NCBI RefSeq assembly: GCF_900177345.1
Contig: NZ_FWZT01000005.1
Span: 248,001 to 312,000 of the forward strand
Length of the DNA stretch: 64,000 bases
Source of the DNA: Pseudobacteriovorax antillogorgiicola
GTDB lineage: Bacteria > Bdellovibrionota_B > Oligoflexia > Oligoflexales > Oligoflexaceae
Reading direction: 5' to 3'
Below are positions 63,001-64,000 of this stretch, in pieces. The number at the start of each line of letters is the position of its first letter. Position 1 is the stretch's first letter. Position numbers and translations under genes: made by a program. The notes below the pieces were generated by a model, which worked only from the letters and a program-made list of their open reading frames with translations, had not been told where the DNA came from and did not search any database.

Positions 63001-64000
63001 TCAAGTAGTCCATACTCTTCAAATAATCAAGACCCCAAGATTCTGGGATCAGCTTGCGGTACTCTTCATTACTTTTAAAAAGAAACATATGCTGATCGTG
63101 CAGCTCACTCTCTTGATAAAGGGCGATATTTTCTAAGTAGCTATCAACCACATCGAACACCCGATCATTGTGGTCTTGAAACATCTCGATCAAAGTCGGT
63201 TTTACACGTTTGAACTGACTATGACTGCTTATCATCGATAGCTGGTGATCCATACATGTGGCAAACGTTTCAATGGATCTGGCGACTTTACTACGCTTGT
63301 AAAACTGTTGAATCTCGTCCTTATCGAGAGGCACAACGTCAGATAGCTGCTCATATATCTTGAAGACCGCTCTGTCGTAGCCACCTACTTTGACCAAAAG
63401 TTTAAGAGATTTACGAAGCAAACTAGAGGCTTTACGAGGGTTTGTTTCCTGATTAGCCAAGTAGCGATAGTAAAGGCCCTTTGATGAACTGCTCTTGAGA
63501 ACCTCTAGAATGACATCGGCGTCCATCTTCGGGGGAATACCATTCATGACAAGTTCGTGGAGATAGGGCTCTAGGTGCTTGTATCGCAGATCGTCTTTGT
63601 GACAAGCAACCCCAAGCTCAAACCATTCAAACTTGTCGGGGAAGTCATCCTTAATCTCCTGAAGAATCTTTTCGATCAGATCAAATCGCGACGAAACACG
63701 ACATTCTCGCAGCAACTCTAAGCTATACTTAAGCCAATAATTGCGATCAAAATGATCCTTAAGTTCAGACTTAAGATCTTCCAAGACCCGGTCGATCGCT
63801 CTGATATCACTTTGATCCTGGTAAATCGACAGGCGTTTCTTCAGTGGCTTTTCATCGCTTAGTTCCTTGAGCATAAGAATCGCGTAACCATCTAGCTCGG
63901 GATCACTAAACGTGCCTGAGGTATAAAACAAATCTTCCAGAACGCTTTTTCTTTCGGGCCCTTTTAGCTCCGTAAGCTGTTTTTTAAGGAGTGCGTCTCG
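60005..64000 (-). CDS. Very large protein of unknown function, N-terminus outside the window
   Basis: The frame is open to the right edge (codons beyond TTG 63931 read KSVLEDLFYTSG and continue without a stop), so at least 1331 residues belong to one protein whose start is not seen. The N-terminal 560 residues are all-helical (FELGVACHKDDLRYKHLEPYL, ALHYWLLYLEQLNSRNSW), of TPR/alpha-solenoid type. A 400-residue acidic low-complexity stretch follows (DDQDPLELNFGLSIPGPED, ETKIIAKPKTPPLTPRTPEP) with many Asp-Lys-Thr-x-Ile words. The last 250 residues form a folded, basic domain (YLAIQGGVFHDQEGFNLLSE, PSPRLLFKVLFEVRAIQINM). No family recognised; cytoplasmic scaffold is likely. Confidence 0.75.
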   Translation of the reverse strand, partial: RDALLKKQLTELKGPERKSVLEDLFYTSGTFSDPELDGYAILMLKELSDEKPLKKRLSIYQDQSDIRAIDRVLEDLKSELKDHFDRNYWLKYSLELLRECRVSSRFDLIEKILQEIKDDFPDKFEWFELGVACHKDDLRYKHLEPYLHELVMNGIPPKMDADVILEVLKSSSSKGLYYRYLANQETNPRKASSLLRKSLKLLVKVGGYDRAVFKIYEQLSDVVPLDKDEIQQFYKRSKVARSIETFATCMDHQLSMISSHSQFKRVKPTLIEMFQDHNDRVFDVVDSYLENIALYQESELHDQHMFLFKSNEEYRKLIPESWGLDYLKSMDYLMADLDFYAKIMKWLLEEPRNRTQVEQIVETKQHVLLEKGDYQNLQRYAELSLGYDISFSDVLWALFRHCYREGDIDRALHYWLLYLEQLNSRNSWEKFYHDTQDFLSDDERLKLFLKEAHKVIERIPERIQQDVKMEYALCLFSADENTKEVHQILHEIYQNDNNIDRIWIPLYFLKSTLSLKAELYELLYEIIPKINHNLELLGSFPLTMESLLKDFRGVARELDKSDVLPNFKLAKPKRDHRPMPGATILDFSEQAEALSAVFADGGTGLVFADEFNNKDEKVPAKPMTPTAVDDAPQESVKTQVLEQGSKTESRQDLDKTSIVSGSINPSPVSPTPLSDHDVGDKHTRILDLDEVLAKEKEREATQIEAMPLMFSRGKKQDKTQIIEQPDIPTKKKTEFGEMRDSTAILDLGDLSGETNIAPIPQFSEGAFPPEKTKIDPLEDDQDPLELNFGLSIPGPEDNVQSTDHDQEPVIKQSDEINDISPGMQDSSDEAVKPASSDEEHRTIMNVEKDDALHDVVRAFLQDDETQAEGIVNSTQEAGLESVTPVDQGLDTDDLPSDGLDPGITKLLLGDPSDDKETRLFGEGTTAKADPIENNESLDAAPPENSIEESDKSDDIFDSEVKVEDRGKLEDASQVLSPNKPSSEDQETKIIAKPKTPPLTPRTPEPSSLHEKVKVWRTPTEVSVANQSIPPVTPPSKPPIPDQPKLVVGPDWRVILRGFDEEKLLSQLKEVAYPSRLEKYLAIQGGVFHDQEGFNLLSEFNWLDFVEPWKGPQKDEGTVIPNSPLTMAIKFSRPEIVQSYQRKVNLHSIAESFHMPIDKFLAEREYIKFTDLFAWPWAETYEQQLQDIPIELVFIDNTEQVIYESRQRVLYIGKALAISPSPRLLFKVLFEVRAIQINMLEFINQPELVMQVLKRKMPDFERDLRREIAQLVKDESALKQQVDQVKDHIVRQLLKETRNLIDLVRFDRDIFGYSSTPEKRKRILLSLISKIK

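Overview
The window reads as chromosome of a motile, Gram-negative, mid-GC proteobacterium-like organism. The flagellin, the P2-less CheA and CheW, the STAS-like partner, the many short lipoproteins and outer-membrane barrels, the MYG1 and histone-H1-like proteins and the secreted hydrolases together suggest the Bdellovibrionota/Oligoflexia (something like Pseudobacteriovorax or Oligoflexus). That placement is inference from gene content; I could not run a search. I see no mobile element, CRISPR array, rRNA or tRNA.

Layout. 1-8.2 kb: two free-standing family-3 solute-binding proteins, a MYG1-family protein, a CheA-like membrane sensor, a phospholipase D-like lipoprotein, an exported 2H phosphoesterase-like protein and a LamG-like lipoprotein that seems to start at ATC. 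8.2-13 kb: a 550-base gap, a beta-barrel protein, YceI, and a serA-greB pair. 13-19.2 kb: envelope proteins of unknown role (a barrel, a CsgG/FlgO-like protein, three lipoproteins and a one-span membrane protein). 19.3-26 kb: flagellin, a polytopic membrane protein, a small unknown, a degenerate sensor kinase and a receiver-TPR protein whose 3' end overlaps the kinase. 26-33.8 kb: housekeeping metabolism (pabB, hydroxyacyl-CoA dehydrogenase plus crotonase, H1-like protein plus mutY, leucyl aminopeptidase, enolase). 33.9-40.5 kb: STAS-like protein, cheA, cheW, an O-antigen ligase-like protein and a histidine kinase. 40.9-42.5 kb: a GNAT-like plus E1-like (ThiF fold) gene pair. 42.6-45 kb: PNGase F-like protein, cyclophilin and Dabb protein. 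45-49.4 kb: ilvE-ilvD-ilvA behind a leader-peptide attenuator. 49.7-64 kb: pseudouridine synthase, FBP zinc-finger protein, CBS protein, hydrolases, more lipoproteins, and the 3' part of a very large unknown protein that runs off the right edge.

Main points. (1) CheA has seven copies of an LSDDEAQRLLAEME-type motif in front of its Hpt domain and lacks a P2 domain; the motif resembles the CheY-binding N-terminal peptide of FliM. (2) The ilv operon has a 19-residue leader peptide with nine branched-chain residues and mutually exclusive RNA pairings. (3) Six sites resemble sigma-28 (FliA) promoters with the same 11-base spacing, in front of flagellin, STAS-cheA-cheW, three other signalling genes and a CsgG/FlgO-like protein, which suggests one motility regulon spread over 40 kb. 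(4) The GNAT-like/E1-like pair is a candidate modification system with no recognisable ubiquitin-like partner.
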